Source of the DNA: Algibacter mikhailovii
Lineage (GTDB): Bacteria > Bacteroidota > Bacteroidia > Flavobacteriales > Flavobacteriaceae
Direction of reading: 5' to 3'
Length of the DNA stretch: 64,000 bases
NCBI RefSeq assembly: GCF_014651495.1
Contig: NZ_BMWZ01000003.1
Span: 248,001 to 312,000, forward strand
In this document: piece after piece, positions 18,756-29,083 of the stretch
Layout of the letters: each line of letters opens with the position of its first letter
Numbering within the stretch: position 1 is the first letter of the stretch
Notes under the pieces: model-generated
The model's input: the letters and a program-made list of their open reading frames with translations, nothing else
Told to the model about the DNA's origin: nothing
Database searches by the model: none
Made by a program: the position numbers and the translations under genes

Positions 18756-19203
18756 TAATTTAGTTGTAGTGTTAGCAATATATATAAAATAAAGGAATTA
18801 AGCCTGTTATTACCAATTTTGTATGGTACTCAACTCAAGTAAAAACAAACAATACAGGTTACGGAAAACACAATACATTAAACTGCTTAGATAACGATAA
18901 CAAAAACACAAGGTTTTTACACCCTATTTCTTTGGCAACTCTATAGGTTGGGGTAAAGTAATATTTTATGACGCAAAACACCAATTTCAGAATACGGTAG
19001 CAGCATAAATCATAGCATCTCTAATAAAGAAAAAACACATGCCAAGCCCTTGGTAAGCCTATTTTTGAAATAGATTCCTATCTAGCAGATCCTTCTAAGC
19101 TAGAGCTCAGCATTTTTAAGACAGAAGACCTACTTTTTAAAACAACTATAGCGCCAAGACCTAAAAATGAACAACCTGCATGAATCAAACAAAACCATGC
19201 AAA
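18756..19203. other. Gap with no intact gene; possible short gene remnants
   Basis: I see no intact gene in these 450 bases. Two start-less open stretches on the plus strand read like real protein: 18901-19008 (contains GNSIGWGKVIFYDAK) and 19028-19183 (contains GKPIFEIDSYLADPSKLEL). They lie in different frames and end in normal stop codons, as a decayed gene might. I do not recognise the family. The promoter of the regulator gene should also lie at the 18756 end, but I find no clear box. Confidence 0.35.
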
Positions 19204-19250
19204 TAAAAAAAGCTTCAATCATTTGATAAACAAATCATTGAAGCCTTTTA
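19204..19250 (-). terminator. Intrinsic terminator after tRNA-Arg
   Basis: A 14-bp stem with one mismatch (19212-19225 with 19231-19244) and a 5-base loop. On the minus strand a run of seven T follows (19205-19211). It begins about 10 bases after the tRNA 3' end and closes that transcript. Confidence 0.85.
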
Positions 19251-19254
19251 ATTG

Positions 19255-19328
19255 TGACCGCGAAGGGATTCGAACCCCCAACCCTCAGAGCCGAAATCTG
19301 ATATTCTATCCAGTTGAACTACGCAGCC
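19255..19328 (-). tRNA. tRNA-Arg (anticodon UCG)
   Basis: A 74-nt cloverleaf can be drawn: acceptor GGCTGCG with CGCGGTC (two G-U pairs), D arm GTTC/GAAT, anticodon stem TCAGA/TCTGA around loop TTTCGGC, giving anticodon TCG, and a T arm with GGTTCGAATCC. The discriminator base is A. The CCA end is not encoded. The yqeY-type gene ends 28 bases upstream on the same strand, so the two may share a transcript. Confidence 0.95.
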
Positions 19329-19356
19329 ATTATATCCTGAATTATAGGATTATATG

Positions 19357-19806
19357 TTATGATAATTTCGATTTCACGATAGTAGAAATAGTTTTCCCAT
19401 CAGCCCTTCCTGCCAACTCCTTATTCACTATTCCCATGACTTTCCCCATATCTTTCATCCCTGACGCACCTATTTGATCTATAGTTGCAACAACCACTTT
19501 TTCAATTTCCTCATTAGTCAAGGCTTCAGGTAAAAACTGGGCTATCACTTCAGCTTCAGCCAATTCAGGAGCAGCAAGGTCTTCTCGTCCTTGTTCCAAA
19601 TAAATAGCCGCACTATCTTTGCGTTGCTTTACTTGCTTTTGAAGTATTTTAAGTTCCTGCTCTTCGCTTAAATCTTCTTTTACACCTCTTTCAGTTTGAG
19701 CTAATAATATTGCCGATTTAACCGCACGTAAAGCTGTTAGCGCTACCTGATCCTTAGTTTTCATTGCGACTTTTAAGGCCGACATAACATCTTGCTGTAA
19801 ACTCAT
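19357..19806 (-). CDS. GatB/YqeY domain-containing protein
   Basis: A 149-residue soluble protein of the YqeY family, which resembles the tail domain of the GatB/GatE amidotransferase subunits. Visible family features are the N-terminal ALKVAMKTKDQVALTALRAV, the charged helix QKQVKQRKDSAAIYLEQGRE, and the C-terminal GMKDMGKVMGIVNKELAGRA. Length is typical. Its molecular role is not firmly known; a link to tRNA-dependent amidation is suggested only by the domain. It lies between the ftsZ terminator and tRNA-Arg. A -7-like box TATCTTCG (19825-19832, minus) lies about 20 bases before its ATG. Confidence 0.9.
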   Translation of the reverse strand: MSLQQDVMSALKVAMKTKDQVALTALRAVKSAILLAQTERGVKEDLSEEQELKILQKQVKQRKDSAAIYLEQGREDLAAPELAEAEVIAQFLPEALTNEEIEKVVVATIDQIGASGMKDMGKVMGIVNKELAGRADGKTISTIVKSKLS

Positions 19807-19953
19807 TATTTCTTTATTTGACTGCGAAGATAAAAAAAAGTTGGATGCCTAAACTTAGAAGTACAAATAAAAAAGAATTATTACTATCAACATTTTAATT
19901 ACATCAAAACCTATATGGCACAGGTCCATTTTAAAGACAAAACAATCCCAATT

Positions 19954-19989
19954 AAAAACCCGAAAAGCTGAGGGAGGCCTATTCGGGTT
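19954..19989 (-). terminator. Intrinsic terminator at the end of the dcw cluster
   Basis: A perfect 8-bp stem AACCCGAA (19957-19964) with TTCGGGTT (19982-19989) encloses a 17-base loop, and a short T-run follows on the minus strand (19954-19958). It starts 35 bases after the ftsZ stop codon and separates the cluster from the YqeY-type gene. Confidence 0.75.
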
Positions 19990-20024
19990 CATTACATAGT
20001 AAAAGTTAGTCAATGGAACTTTAA

Positions 20025-22007
20025 TTAATCTACGTTATCATGCAAAAAAGAATTATTACTTCTTAGTTGAATATCATCGTTATCATCTAAGCCAATACTT
20101 GTTCGTGACATATCAGTTTCAGATGAATGTTTAGCTTCATTTAAATTAACGCCCTGACGTTTGTAGGCAGGTACTTTTTCAATATCATCAATTTTAGAAC
20201 TATTAAATTTATAGTTAAAATCTTTCATTTTACGCCTACGCTCTTCAGCCCGCTCCTTTAGTAATTCTGAAATAGGCGTGTTCATTGGGTCAATTTCCTG
20301 AGCATCATCTTCTTCAAGCACAACGCTTTTCACAACCTTTCTTTCAAAAGCAATATCATTATCTTCTTCTATTGGCTCAGCTACGGCATCCTTTTTACTT
20401 AAAGAAGACTCTTCGTCTGAATAATCATCTAAAGCATATCGAATATCGCCATCTTTATTAGTCTCTGTGACAGTAATGAGCTCAACATAATCATTTACAG
20501 CAATATCTTTAACATCGTCATCAATCAAATCATAAGATACCACATCCTCAACTTTTCTCTTTTCAAATTGATCCTGATCATCCTCGGATAAAGGCAAATC
20601 AAAGGTTAACGTAATTTGCTTCTCTTCTTCTATATATTCAGAAATAGTGTCTTGTTCAAGTAAACTATCTAAATCCGTAGACATTCGCGTCACCGGCTTA
20701 ATAATGAAATCTTCTTCATCTTCAATAGTAGCAGAAACCTCATTATAGACAACGTCTATATTTTTTATTAAATCAGACGTTGAAATTAAATCTATGTTAT
20801 GGTCTGTCTTTTCTGTTTTTTGTTTGATTGTAAATTGTTCAGCATCATCCTCTTCAACATCTAAATCTAAGGTATGACGAACAACAGGCGTTTCTTTTTC
20901 TTCTTTCAGCTCAATTACAGGTGCAATGATTACCGGCTCCTTTTGCGCTGCGTCTAACTCTTGATCTTCACTAAGAGAATGCACTACTTTTTTAGTCTCT
21001 GTATTAGAAATCTCATCCTGTTGTTCAATATTAAAACCCGTAGCAATAATAGTCACGGCAATAGATTCTTCAAGCGTTTCATCTTCACCAACACCCATTA
21101 TAATATTAGCGCCATGACCAGCTTCATTTTGGATATGATCATTTATTTCCCCTATTTCATCAATTGTAATTTCCTGAGCACCAGAAACGATAAGCAACAA
21201 TACGTTTTTAGCGCCGGTTATTTTATTGTCATTCAATAGTGGTGAGTCTAAAGCATTGCGAATGGCATCTTGAGCACGATTTTGGCCAGAAGCTAATGAT
21301 GAGCCCATTATTGCGGTACCACTATTACTCAATACCGTTTTAGCATCACGTAAATCAATATTTTGTGTATAGTGATGTGTTATTACTTCGGCTATACCAC
21401 GAGCAGCAGTAGATAAAACCTCATCAGCTTTAGAGAAGCCAGCTTTGAATCCTAAATTCCCATAAACTTCACGAAGTTTATTATTGTTTATAACAATAAG
21501 CGAATCAACAACACTTCTTAATTTTTCAATTCCTTTTTGAGATTGCTCAAGACGCATTTTCCCTTCAAATTGAAAAGGCATAGTCACAATACCAACGGTT
21601 AAGATATCCAAATCCTTAGCCATTTTAGCAATTATAGGAGCCGCACCAGTACCCGTACCTCCTCCCATTCCGGCAGTAATAAAGACCATTTTTGTATTAG
21701 AGTCTAACATTTGAGAAATATCATCAAAACTTTCTACTGCAGACTGCTCTCCAATATCGGGATTTGCTCCAGCCCCTAAACCTTCTGTAAGCGTAAGACC
21801 TAATTGGATTTTGTTTGGAACACCACTATTTTGGAGGGCTTGGGCATCCGTATTACAGACGTAAAAATCTACACCTTTAATACCTTGTTGGAACATATGG
21901 TTAATGGCATTACTTCCGCCACCACCAACGCCTATAACTTTAATTACGTTTGATTGATTCTTGGGTAAATCAAATGAAATACTTTCGAATTCTTTGTTGC
22001 TGCTCAT
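20025..22007 (-). CDS. ftsZ: Cell division protein FtsZ (long C-terminal form)
   Basis: The tubulin-like GTPase that forms the Z ring. The GTPase core is in residues 1 to about 320 with GVGGGGSNAINHM at the N-terminus and the tubulin signature GGGTGTGAAP. At 660 residues it is about 270 longer than E. coli FtsZ. The extra part is a very acidic, low-complexity linker (about 330-590). A short basic-hydrophobic segment KVPAYKRQGVNL begins at about residue 611 and looks like the conserved C-terminal peptide that binds FtsA, but here 38 or more residues follow it. It is the last gene of the dcw cluster, 53 bases after ftsA and before a terminator. Confidence 0.97.
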   Translation of the reverse strand: MSSNKEFESISFDLPKNQSNVIKVIGVGGGGSNAINHMFQQGIKGVDFYVCNTDAQALQNSGVPNKIQLGLTLTEGLGAGANPDIGEQSAVESFDDISQMLDSNTKMVFITAGMGGGTGTGAAPIIAKMAKDLDILTVGIVTMPFQFEGKMRLEQSQKGIEKLRSVVDSLIVINNNKLREVYGNLGFKAGFSKADEVLSTAARGIAEVITHHYTQNIDLRDAKTVLSNSGTAIMGSSLASGQNRAQDAIRNALDSPLLNDNKITGAKNVLLLIVSGAQEITIDEIGEINDHIQNEAGHGANIIMGVGEDETLEESIAVTIIATGFNIEQQDEISNTETKKVVHSLSEDQELDAAQKEPVIIAPVIELKEEKETPVVRHTLDLDVEEDDAEQFTIKQKTEKTDHNIDLISTSDLIKNIDVVYNEVSATIEDEEDFIIKPVTRMSTDLDSLLEQDTISEYIEEEKQITLTFDLPLSEDDQDQFEKRKVEDVVSYDLIDDDVKDIAVNDYVELITVTETNKDGDIRYALDDYSDEESSLSKKDAVAEPIEEDNDIAFERKVVKSVVLEEDDAQEIDPMNTPISELLKERAEERRRKMKDFNYKFNSSKIDDIEKVPAYKRQGVNLNEAKHSSETDMSRTSIGLDDNDDIQLRSNNSFLHDNVD

Positions 22008-22060
22008 AAATTCAGTTTTACTGGGGGTTTGTACTTTATAATTTTAATTCAATGGTTTAA

Positions 22061-23377
22061 TCACTCAGCGTTATCTAAAAAATCTTTAACGCGCTCTGTC
22101 AACTTATCAAGGAATGAGCGTCTTTCCTTAATAGGTGCTTCTTTTGGTTCTTCTTCAACAGAGGTATCTGATTCTAATAAATCTTCAACATCCTGCTGCT
22201 GCTCAGTTTTCTTACGTTCTTGTCTTTTTAATCCGTCTAATACAAGACCAACGGCTGTAGCGAAAAGAGGGCTTGTGATATCGTCATCACTATCGCCAGC
22301 CAAATGTTCATTGGGATAGCCAATTCTGGTATCCATTCCGGTTATATACTCTACTAATTGTTTTAGGTGTTTCAACTGACTGCCTCCTCCAGTTAAAACT
22401 ATACCTGCTATTAATTTTTTCTTTTGCTCTTCATGCCCATAATTCTTAATCTCAACATAGACTTGTTCCACAATCTCCACTACACGAGCATGAATTATTT
22501 TTGAAAGATTTTTTAAGGTTATTTCTTTAGGCTCGCGACCTCGTAATCCAGGAATTGACACAATCTCATTATCCTTATTTTCTCCAGGCCATGCCGAGCC
22601 AAATTTTATTTTTAATAATTCAGCTTGTTTTTCAATTATTGAACACCCCTCTTTGATATCTTCGGTAATAACATTGCCGCCAAAAGGAATCACTGCAGTA
22701 TGACGAATAATTCCATCTCTAAAAATGGCTAAATCAGTAGTTCCCCCTCCTATATCAATTAAAGCGACACCTGCTTCCTTCTCTTCCTGACTTAAAACTG
22801 CATTAGCTGATGCCAAAGGCTCTAGTGTAATACCTTCTAAATTCAATCCGGCACTTTGAACACAGCGGCCAATATTTCTAATGGAAGACACTTGCCCCAC
22901 TACAACATGAAAATTGGCCTCTAACCTTCCACCATACATACCAATAGGCTCCGTTATTTCAGCTTGGCCATCAATTTTATATTCTTGAGGTAAAACATGA
23001 ATAATTTCTTCTCCCGGAAGCATTACCAATTTATGAACCTGATTGATTAATCGATCAATATCATCATCATCAATTACGGTATCAGAATTAGACCGTGTTA
23101 TGTAATCACTGTGCTGTAAACTTCTAATATGTTGCCCTGCAATACCAACGGTAACATCTTGAATCTTCATTTCTGCAGCAATCTCAGCTTCTTGAATGGC
23201 CTGTTGGATGGATTGAATAGTTTGCGTAATATTATTTACTACACCACGATGAACACCTAAGCTTTTAGATTTACCAATACCTAAGATCTCAACCTTACCG
23301 TATTCATTCTTACGCCCAATCATGGCCACAATTTTTGTGGTTCCTATGTCTAATCCTACTGCTAAATTATGCTCCAT
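22061..23377 (-). CDS. ftsA: Cell division protein FtsA
   Basis: An actin-like ATPase of 438 residues that anchors FtsZ filaments to the membrane. It opens with VGLDIGTTKIVAMIG (phosphate 1), has GVALIDIGGGTTDLAIF (phosphate 2) and IVLTGGGSQLKHLKQLV (adenosine motif). The C-terminus RRSFLDKLTERVKDFLDNAE is an amphipathic helix of the membrane-targeting type, after an acidic linker. It sits three bases after ftsQ and before ftsZ, the usual order. Confidence 0.97.
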   Translation of the reverse strand: MEHNLAVGLDIGTTKIVAMIGRKNEYGKVEILGIGKSKSLGVHRGVVNNITQTIQSIQQAIQEAEIAAEMKIQDVTVGIAGQHIRSLQHSDYITRSNSDTVIDDDDIDRLINQVHKLVMLPGEEIIHVLPQEYKIDGQAEITEPIGMYGGRLEANFHVVVGQVSSIRNIGRCVQSAGLNLEGITLEPLASANAVLSQEEKEAGVALIDIGGGTTDLAIFRDGIIRHTAVIPFGGNVITEDIKEGCSIIEKQAELLKIKFGSAWPGENKDNEIVSIPGLRGREPKEITLKNLSKIIHARVVEIVEQVYVEIKNYGHEEQKKKLIAGIVLTGGGSQLKHLKQLVEYITGMDTRIGYPNEHLAGDSDDDITSPLFATAVGLVLDGLKRQERKKTEQQQDVEDLLESDTSVEEEPKEAPIKERRSFLDKLTERVKDFLDNAE

Positions 23378-23380
23378 GGC

Positions 23381-24100
23381 TTAAATTTTGGTACATATTA
23401 CTTGGTTCTCAAACCGTAAATTCACTTTACTATACTTATTGAGTGTATTATCTTTTAAGTTTTTAAGATAAAACGCTTTTAAATTATTTACTTTTTTATC
23501 TAACAAATCAACACTTCCTAATTGCACTAAAAATTTATACTTCCTAAGTCTCAAAGCAATCGCCCCATTAACCTCTTGATGTATTTCTATAACATGTCTT
23601 TTTAAGAAGTCATCATCATTAATTTTACGTGCAACCTTATAAAGGTTTTGTAATTTGTTTTTTTCAACATAACCAGTAACTAATGGTACTCTAGCAGAAT
23701 AATTTTTTGACAATGGCATAAATAAACCTTCGTCATCAATGTAATAAGATGCATTTGTACTAACTCTCGCAATTGGTGTTTTTTGCTCTATTTTAGCTTT
23801 AAGTAAACCATTTACAGCAACATACACCTCTGCAGTTTTTATCATAGGATTAGATTTGAGGGCTTTTTCTAATTCATTCAAATCTAAAGTTTCTTTGGGC
23901 ACGTTTTTAACACCTCCACAATTTTGTATTAACAATTTACTAACAGTTTCATTAGTTATAAAAAGATTATTTTCACTCACAAACTCAACCTGAGGCATGG
24001 AGATCGCACGATTCGCATTCCTAGTCGTCGAAAAAGCGAATAAAACGCCTACAACGCCCAACAAAACAATCATCCTTATGTAATCCCAATTAACTCGCAT
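23381..24100 (-). CDS. ftsQ: Cell division protein FtsQ
   Basis: A 239-residue bitopic membrane protein with a short cytoplasmic tail, one transmembrane helix (about 9-25, MIVLLGVVGVLFAFS) and a periplasmic POTRA-like part (about 35-110) followed by the FtsQ beta domain. It would link early and late divisome proteins. The sequence is weakly conserved, so position between murC and ftsA is important support. Its start overlaps the murC end by 11 bases. Confidence 0.9.
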   Translation of the reverse strand: MRVNWDYIRMIVLLGVVGVLFAFSTTRNANRAISMPQVEFVSENNLFITNETVSKLLIQNCGGVKNVPKETLDLNELEKALKSNPMIKTAEVYVAVNGLLKAKIEQKTPIARVSTNASYYIDDEGLFMPLSKNYSARVPLVTGYVEKNKLQNLYKVARKINDDDFLKRHVIEIHQEVNGAIALRLRKYKFLVQLGSVDLLDKKVNNLKAFYLKNLKDNTLNKYSKVNLRFENQVICTKI

Positions 24101-25442
24101 TACTCAATCTTCTTTTTATATGTTGCACTTCATCCCCAATATCACCAGCCCCCATTGTTAAAATAACCTGAGCATCACTAACACTTATTTCATCCAACAA
24201 TTTTTCTTTTGTCACTAACTTTTTATGCTCACAATTAACCTTACTCAACAACCATTCAGAAGTCACGCCGTCAATTGGTAGTTCTCTGGCCGGATAAATA
24301 TCTAGCAATATTAGTTCATCAAACTGTGATAAACTTTTTGCAAAATCATCTATAAAGTCTCGCGTCCTAGAATACAAGTGTGGTTGAAAAACCGCAAGCA
24401 CTTTTTTCTTAGGAAACATTTCTTCTATTGCGCTAAAAACAGCATTAATTGCTTCCGGATGATGCGCATAATCATCAATAAGCACAAGGTCATCTCTTTT
24501 AATTTGGTAGGTAAATCTGCGCTTAACACCGCTATAAGATGCTAAAGCTTTGGCGAGCTGTTGGTACGGGCAACCATATTCTACAGCCATCGCCAAGGCT
24601 ATTAATGCATTCGACAGATTGTGTCTACCGGGTAGGTTAAATTCTAAATTTTCAAGGACCATCTTTGGTGTTTTCACATCAAAAAAATAGGTTCCTTCTT
24701 TTATTTTTATATTTTGTATTGAATAATCAGAATCATCATCAATGCCATAAGTCATACCTTCTAAGGGCAAACCGTTTCTAAAAAACAGCTTTCCGCCTGG
24801 CTTGATTCGCTTAGAGAAATCCTGAAATGATTTCTCTATTTCCGAGGCATCACCATAGATATCCAAATGATCTGCATCCATTGACGTTATACAAGCCAAA
24901 TTTGGTGATAAGGTTAAAAAAGACCTATCAAATTCATCTGCCTCTACAACGGTAACCTCAGTCCCGTTAAGAATTAAATTAGAATTATAATTCTCGCTAA
25001 TACCGCCTAAAAAAGCTGTTAAGGGAACATCACAAACATTCAATAAATGCCCTAAAATACTTGTTGTAGTTGTTTTTCCGTGGGTTCCAGCTACAGCTAA
25101 ACAAAACGTGTTTTCAGTAATCATACCTAAAACTTTAGATCGCTTAACCACTTGAAAATTGTGAGCCATGAAATAATTCAATTCCTTATGACTTCCAGGA
25201 ACAGCAGGCGTATAAACCACTAAGGTCGTATCTTTATCTAAAAAAACAGGATTAATCTGCTCAACGCTATCAACGAAATGCACAGCAATACCTAAAGTTT
25301 GTAAACTATCAGTTATTTCAGTTTGCGTTCTATCATATCCACTTACACTTTTTCCTTTTGCTTTGAAATATCGAGCCAAGGCACTCATACCAATACCTCC
25401 AATACCAATAAAATAAACGTTATGTATTTGATTTAAATTCAT
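24090..25442 (-). CDS. murC: UDP-N-acetylmuramate--L-alanine ligase MurC
   Basis: A 450-residue cytoplasmic Mur ligase that adds L-alanine to UDP-MurNAc. It has the N-terminal Rossmann motif [14 protein letters not shown], the ATP loop [15 protein letters not shown] and the Mur-ligase blocks [11 protein letters not shown] and [12 protein letters not shown]. Length is normal. It overlaps murG by 4 bases and ftsQ by 11, which suggests tight co-translation. Confidence 0.97.
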   Translation of the reverse strand: MNLNQIHNVYFIGIGGIGMSALARYFKAKGKSVSGYDRTQTEITDSLQTLGIAVHFVDSVEQINPVFLDKDTTLVVYTPAVPGSHKELNYFMAHNFQVVKRSKVLGMITENTFCLAVAGTHGKTTTTSILGHLLNVCDVPLTAFLGGISENYNSNLILNGTEVTVVEADEFDRSFLTLSPNLACITSMDADHLDIYGDASEIEKSFQDFSKRIKPGGKLFFRNGLPLEGMTYGIDDDSDYSIQNIKIKEGTYFFDVKTPKMVLENLEFNLPGRHNLSNALIALAMAVEYGCPYQQLAKALASYSGVKRRFTYQIKRDDLVLIDDYAHHPEAINAVFSAIEEMFPKKKVLAVFQPHLYSRTRDFIDDFAKSLSQFDELILLDIYPARELPIDGVTSEWLLSKVNCEHKKLVTKEKLLDEISVSDAQVILTMGAGDIGDEVQHIKRRLSNAS

Positions 25443-26539
25443 TTATTTTCTTTCAATATCTCTTCTATTTCGTTTGCAATTTCATCTGTTGCATCAACCA
25501 GCGCTAACTTTTTTATATTCTCCCCTAGTGATTTCTGTTTTTCACTAGATGCTACCAATTGCGAGAACTTATTTTCAAAATCCGCATCTAGATCTTCCTC
25601 CTTAATTAACATAGCCCCTTGCTTATCTACAATGGCCATAGCATTTTTTGTTTGGTGATCTTCAGCCACGTTAGGCGAAGGAATAAAAATAACTGGTTTA
25701 CCTACAATGCATAATTCCGAAACGGAACTTGCTCCGGCTCTTGATATAATAAGATCCGCACTTGCATAGGCCAAATCCATAGTATTCAAAAACTCATAAA
25801 CCTGAACATGCTTTGTATTGCCATAAATTTTATACTGCTGATAATAAAGCTTTCCACATTGCCATATAATCTGTACATTTTGTGCATCTAGAAAATCCAG
25901 TTTATTTTCTATCAACTGATTAATACGCCTTGACCCTAAGCTACCGCCAATAACCAATAAGGTTATTTTTTCAGGCTTTAAATGAAAAAAGGCCTTCCCT
26001 TCATCAACCTTTGCGGCAATACTTAAGAGTCCTTTTCTTACTGGGTTTCCTGTTTTTATAATCTTATCTGAAGGAAAGAAACGCTCTAACCCATCATAGG
26101 CCACACATATTTTTTTTGCTTTCTTCGCCAACAACTTATTCGTTATTCCAGGGTATGAATTTTGTTCTTGAATTAATGTAGGCACATTATTAGAAGCCGC
26201 AACGTGCAATAACGGACCACTAGCAAAACCACCTGTTCCAATAGCTATATCAGGCTTAAAAGCCTTAACAATCTGGCGGGCCTTCCAAAGGCTACTAAGT
26301 ACTTTAAAAGGAAAGCTTAAATTCTTCAAGGTCAACTGACGCTGTACACCCGAAATCCACAAGCCTTCTATCTCATATCCAGCCTCTGGCACTTTCTCCA
26401 TTTCCATTCTATCCTGAGCGCCAACAAATAAAATTTTAGCATCAGGAAAACGAGATTTCAACTCATTTGCAATAGCAATGGCCGGATAAATATGACCTCC
26501 TGTTCCCCCTCCTGATAATATGATATTATAGCTACTCAT
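25439..26539 (-). CDS. murG: Undecaprenyldiphospho-muramoylpentapeptide beta-N-acetylglucosaminyltransferase MurG
   Basis: A 366-residue GT28 enzyme that converts lipid I to lipid II at the inner face of the cytoplasmic membrane. Visible are the glycine-rich [18 protein letters not shown], the [11 protein letters not shown] block, [14 protein letters not shown] and the nucleotide-sugar motif [18 protein letters not shown]. Length is normal. It abuts ftsW directly (ftsW stop at 26540) and overlaps murC by 4 bases. Confidence 0.97.
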   Translation of the reverse strand: MSSYNIILSGGGTGGHIYPAIAIANELKSRFPDAKILFVGAQDRMEMEKVPEAGYEIEGLWISGVQRQLTLKNLSFPFKVLSSLWKARQIVKAFKPDIAIGTGGFASGPLLHVAASNNVPTLIQEQNSYPGITNKLLAKKAKKICVAYDGLERFFPSDKIIKTGNPVRKGLLSIAAKVDEGKAFFHLKPEKITLLVIGGSLGSRRINQLIENKLDFLDAQNVQIIWQCGKLYYQQYKIYGNTKHVQVYEFLNTMDLAYASADLIISRAGASSVSELCIVGKPVIFIPSPNVAEDHQTKNAMAIVDKQGAMLIKEEDLDADFENKFSQLVASSEKQKSLGENIKKLALVDATDEIANEIEEILKENK

Positions 26540-27733
26540 TTATAATGCTTCTGACAGTATTTCTAATGGATTTTCCTCTCTAATTTCTTGCTCTTTTATT
26601 TCTTCTCTTTTTGCGCTCACACTCAAAATTATCCCCACTGCCAAACAAGTCATCCAGATAGAGGTTCCTCCACTACTTATTAACGGCAGTGTTTGACCTG
26701 TAACCGGAAATAATTCTACAGCCACAGCCATATTTATTAACGCTTGAAAAACAATAGGCAAACCAACGCCAAGCACTAACAACTTACCGAATATAGTGTC
26801 AGATTTTTGTGAAACAATTACAATTCTAAATAACAACCACAAATACAGGGTCATAATCACACCGCCTCCTATTAATCCATACTCCTCAATAATTATGGCG
26901 AAAATAAAATCTGAGGATGACTGCGGTAAAAAATTCTTTTGCATGCTCTTACCGGGACCAACACCTTGAATTCCGCCTGTTGCAATAGCAATTTTAGCCT
27001 TTTCTATCTGATAATCTGCCTCTGTATCTTCAGGGTTTGAGAAGCTTTCTATACGCCCCATCCATGTATCAACCCTATTAGGCATAGCATCTGGGAAAGC
27101 CTTAGCTATCAATATAAATAATGTCAACACCAAAAGCCCTGAACCTATAATAACCGCCAAATATCTTATAGGATAACCACCGAGAAAAACCAACATCACC
27201 ACCATTAAGAATATAATGGCAGCTGTAGAAAAGTTTGCCGGAAGAATCAATATCAAAACTAAAAAAACAGGCACCCAAAGTGGTAAAATAGATTCTTTAA
27301 ACGACACCTCTTTATCACTAACCTTAGACATATATCGAGCGACATAAACCATGAGAACCACTGCTGCCAAAGTGGACGTTTGAAAAGACATACCAACAAA
27401 AGGAATCTGAATCCATCTGCTCGCATTAGCCCCCGCTATTGTTGTTCCTTGTAGCATTGTTAAACCTAACAACACCAAGACAATAGGAATCATTACCAAA
27501 GACAACCCCTTAAAATATCGATAAGGAATCTTATGTACACCGTACATAATAGCAAATCCCAATACAAGATGCACAAAATGTTTGATAAAAAAGGAGAAGG
27601 TGTTACCGCCTTCACCCTTATAAGCCAAATTACTGGCAGCACTATAGACGGGCAGAAATGACAAAATAGCCAATAACGCTACTATAGCCCAAATAAGCCG
27701 ATCTCCCTTTATATTTTTAAATAGTGACTGCAC
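26540..27733 (-). CDS. ftsW: Peptidoglycan polymerase FtsW (SEDS family)
   Basis: A 397-residue multi-pass membrane protein of the RodA/FtsW/SpoVE family that polymerises lipid II at the septum with FtsI. SEDS hallmarks are present: ATGGIQGVGPGKSMQKNFLPQSSSDFIFAIIIEEYG and the late block LPVTGQTLPLISSGGTS are read in pieces as GVGPG, SSSDFIFA and LPLISSGG. The position between murD and murG supports FtsW rather than RodA. Confidence 0.95.
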   Translation of the reverse strand: MQSLFKNIKGDRLIWAIVALLAILSFLPVYSAASNLAYKGEGGNTFSFFIKHFVHLVLGFAIMYGVHKIPYRYFKGLSLVMIPIVLVLLGLTMLQGTTIAGANASRWIQIPFVGMSFQTSTLAAVVLMVYVARYMSKVSDKEVSFKESILPLWVPVFLVLILILPANFSTAAIIFLMVVMLVFLGGYPIRYLAVIIGSGLLVLTLFILIAKAFPDAMPNRVDTWMGRIESFSNPEDTEADYQIEKAKIAIATGGIQGVGPGKSMQKNFLPQSSSDFIFAIIIEEYGLIGGGVIMTLYLWLLFRIVIVSQKSDTIFGKLLVLGVGLPIVFQALINMAVAVELFPVTGQTLPLISSGGTSIWMTCLAVGIILSVSAKREEIKEQEIREENPLEILSEAL

Positions 27734-27751
27734 GTATTATTAGTATTATTA

Positions 27752-29083
27752 TTACAGTTTTCTAACCGCGTTTTTAAATTGACGTCCTCTATCTTCGTAG
27801 TTCTCAAACAAATCAAAACTGGCACAAGCAGGCGACAATAATACACTATCCCCAGCTTCAGCAATTTTATAAGCAATTTTTACAGCTTCACTCATGAACT
27901 GCGTTTCAATAATGATGTCTACCATATTTCCAAAAGTGCTCATCAATTTTTCATTATCGACACCCAAACAAATAATAGCTTTTACTTTTTCATTAACAAA
28001 AGAAAACAACTCTTGATAATCATTTCCTTTATCTACACCTCCAACAATCCAAACTGTTGGTGCATCCATACTTTCTAATGCATAATACGTAGCATTTACA
28101 TTGGTCGCTTTAGAATCGTTAATATATTGCACCTTATTAATTTTAAGCACCTGCTCTAAACGATGTTCTACACCTTGAAAGTTTTCTAAACTCTCTCGAA
28201 TCGTTTGTTTTCTTATTTTTAATAAATGCGCTACAGTAGAAGCTGCCATTGCATTTTTAATGTTGTGCTTTCCTTCTAATGCTAATTTTGATGTTGGCAT
28301 AATTATCTCTGTATTATCTATAGTTATTTTAATATTTTCTTTATCTAAATAAGCCCCTTTTTCAATGGTTTTAATTAATGAAAATGGCAATAATGTTGAT
28401 TGAACTGGATGATATTTTAAGTGATTCACGATGACTTCATCATCAGCATCATAAATCAAATAATCATCTTTTGTTTGATTCCTTGCAATTCTGAATTTAG
28501 ATGCGATATAGTTTTCAAATTTATAATCATATCTATCTAAATGATCTGGAGTTATGTTAAGCAAAACAGCAATATGCGGCTTAAAACCAATACAATCATC
28601 CAACTGAAAACTGCTAATTTCAAGGACATAGTTTTCAAAATCTTCTTCATACACCTGCTTGGCAAAACTATCTCCAATATTTCCAGCCAAACCCACATTT
28701 AATTCTTGTCTCAAGATGTGATGCGTTAAGGTAGCTGTTGTTGTTTTCCCATTACTCCCTGTAATACCAACTAGGGTGGCATTAGTAAATTTTGAAGCGA
28801 ATTCAATTTCAGAAAGCACTGGAATACCACATTTACGAATTTCCCTCACCAAATCTGCAGTTTCAGGAATACCGGGACTTTTCATTATGATATCAGCATT
28901 TAGAATTTTTAATTCTGTATGCCTTGTATCCTCCCATTCAATCTCATTATGTATAAGAACTTCTTTGTACTTCTCTTTTATTCCGCCTTTATCCGAAACA
29001 AAAACTTCATACCCGTTTGCTTTCGCCAAAAGCGCCGTACCAATGCCGCTTTCTCCTCCTCCAAGAACAACCAGCCTTTTCAT
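27752..29083 (-). CDS. murD: UDP-N-acetylmuramoylalanine--D-glutamate ligase MurD
   Basis: A 443-residue Mur ligase adding D-glutamate. It has the N-terminal VLGGGESGIGTALLA, the ATP loop GITGSNGKTTTATL, the LEISSFQLDD block typical of MurD, and the C-terminal VWIVGGVDKGNDY and LLSPACASFDLFENYEDRG, the latter a MurD signature. It starts directly after the mraY stop codon and precedes ftsW by 18 bases. Confidence 0.97.
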   Translation of the reverse strand: MKRLVVLGGGESGIGTALLAKANGYEVFVSDKGGIKEKYKEVLIHNEIEWEDTRHTELKILNADIIMKSPGIPETADLVREIRKCGIPVLSEIEFASKFTNATLVGITGSNGKTTTATLTHHILRQELNVGLAGNIGDSFAKQVYEEDFENYVLEISSFQLDDCIGFKPHIAVLLNITPDHLDRYDYKFENYIASKFRIARNQTKDDYLIYDADDEVIVNHLKYHPVQSTLLPFSLIKTIEKGAYLDKENIKITIDNTEIIMPTSKLALEGKHNIKNAMAASTVAHLLKIRKQTIRESLENFQGVEHRLEQVLKINKVQYINDSKATNVNATYYALESMDAPTVWIVGGVDKGNDYQELFSFVNEKVKAIICLGVDNEKLMSTFGNMVDIIIETQFMSEAVKIAYKIAEAGDSVLLSPACASFDLFENYEDRGRQFKNAVRKL

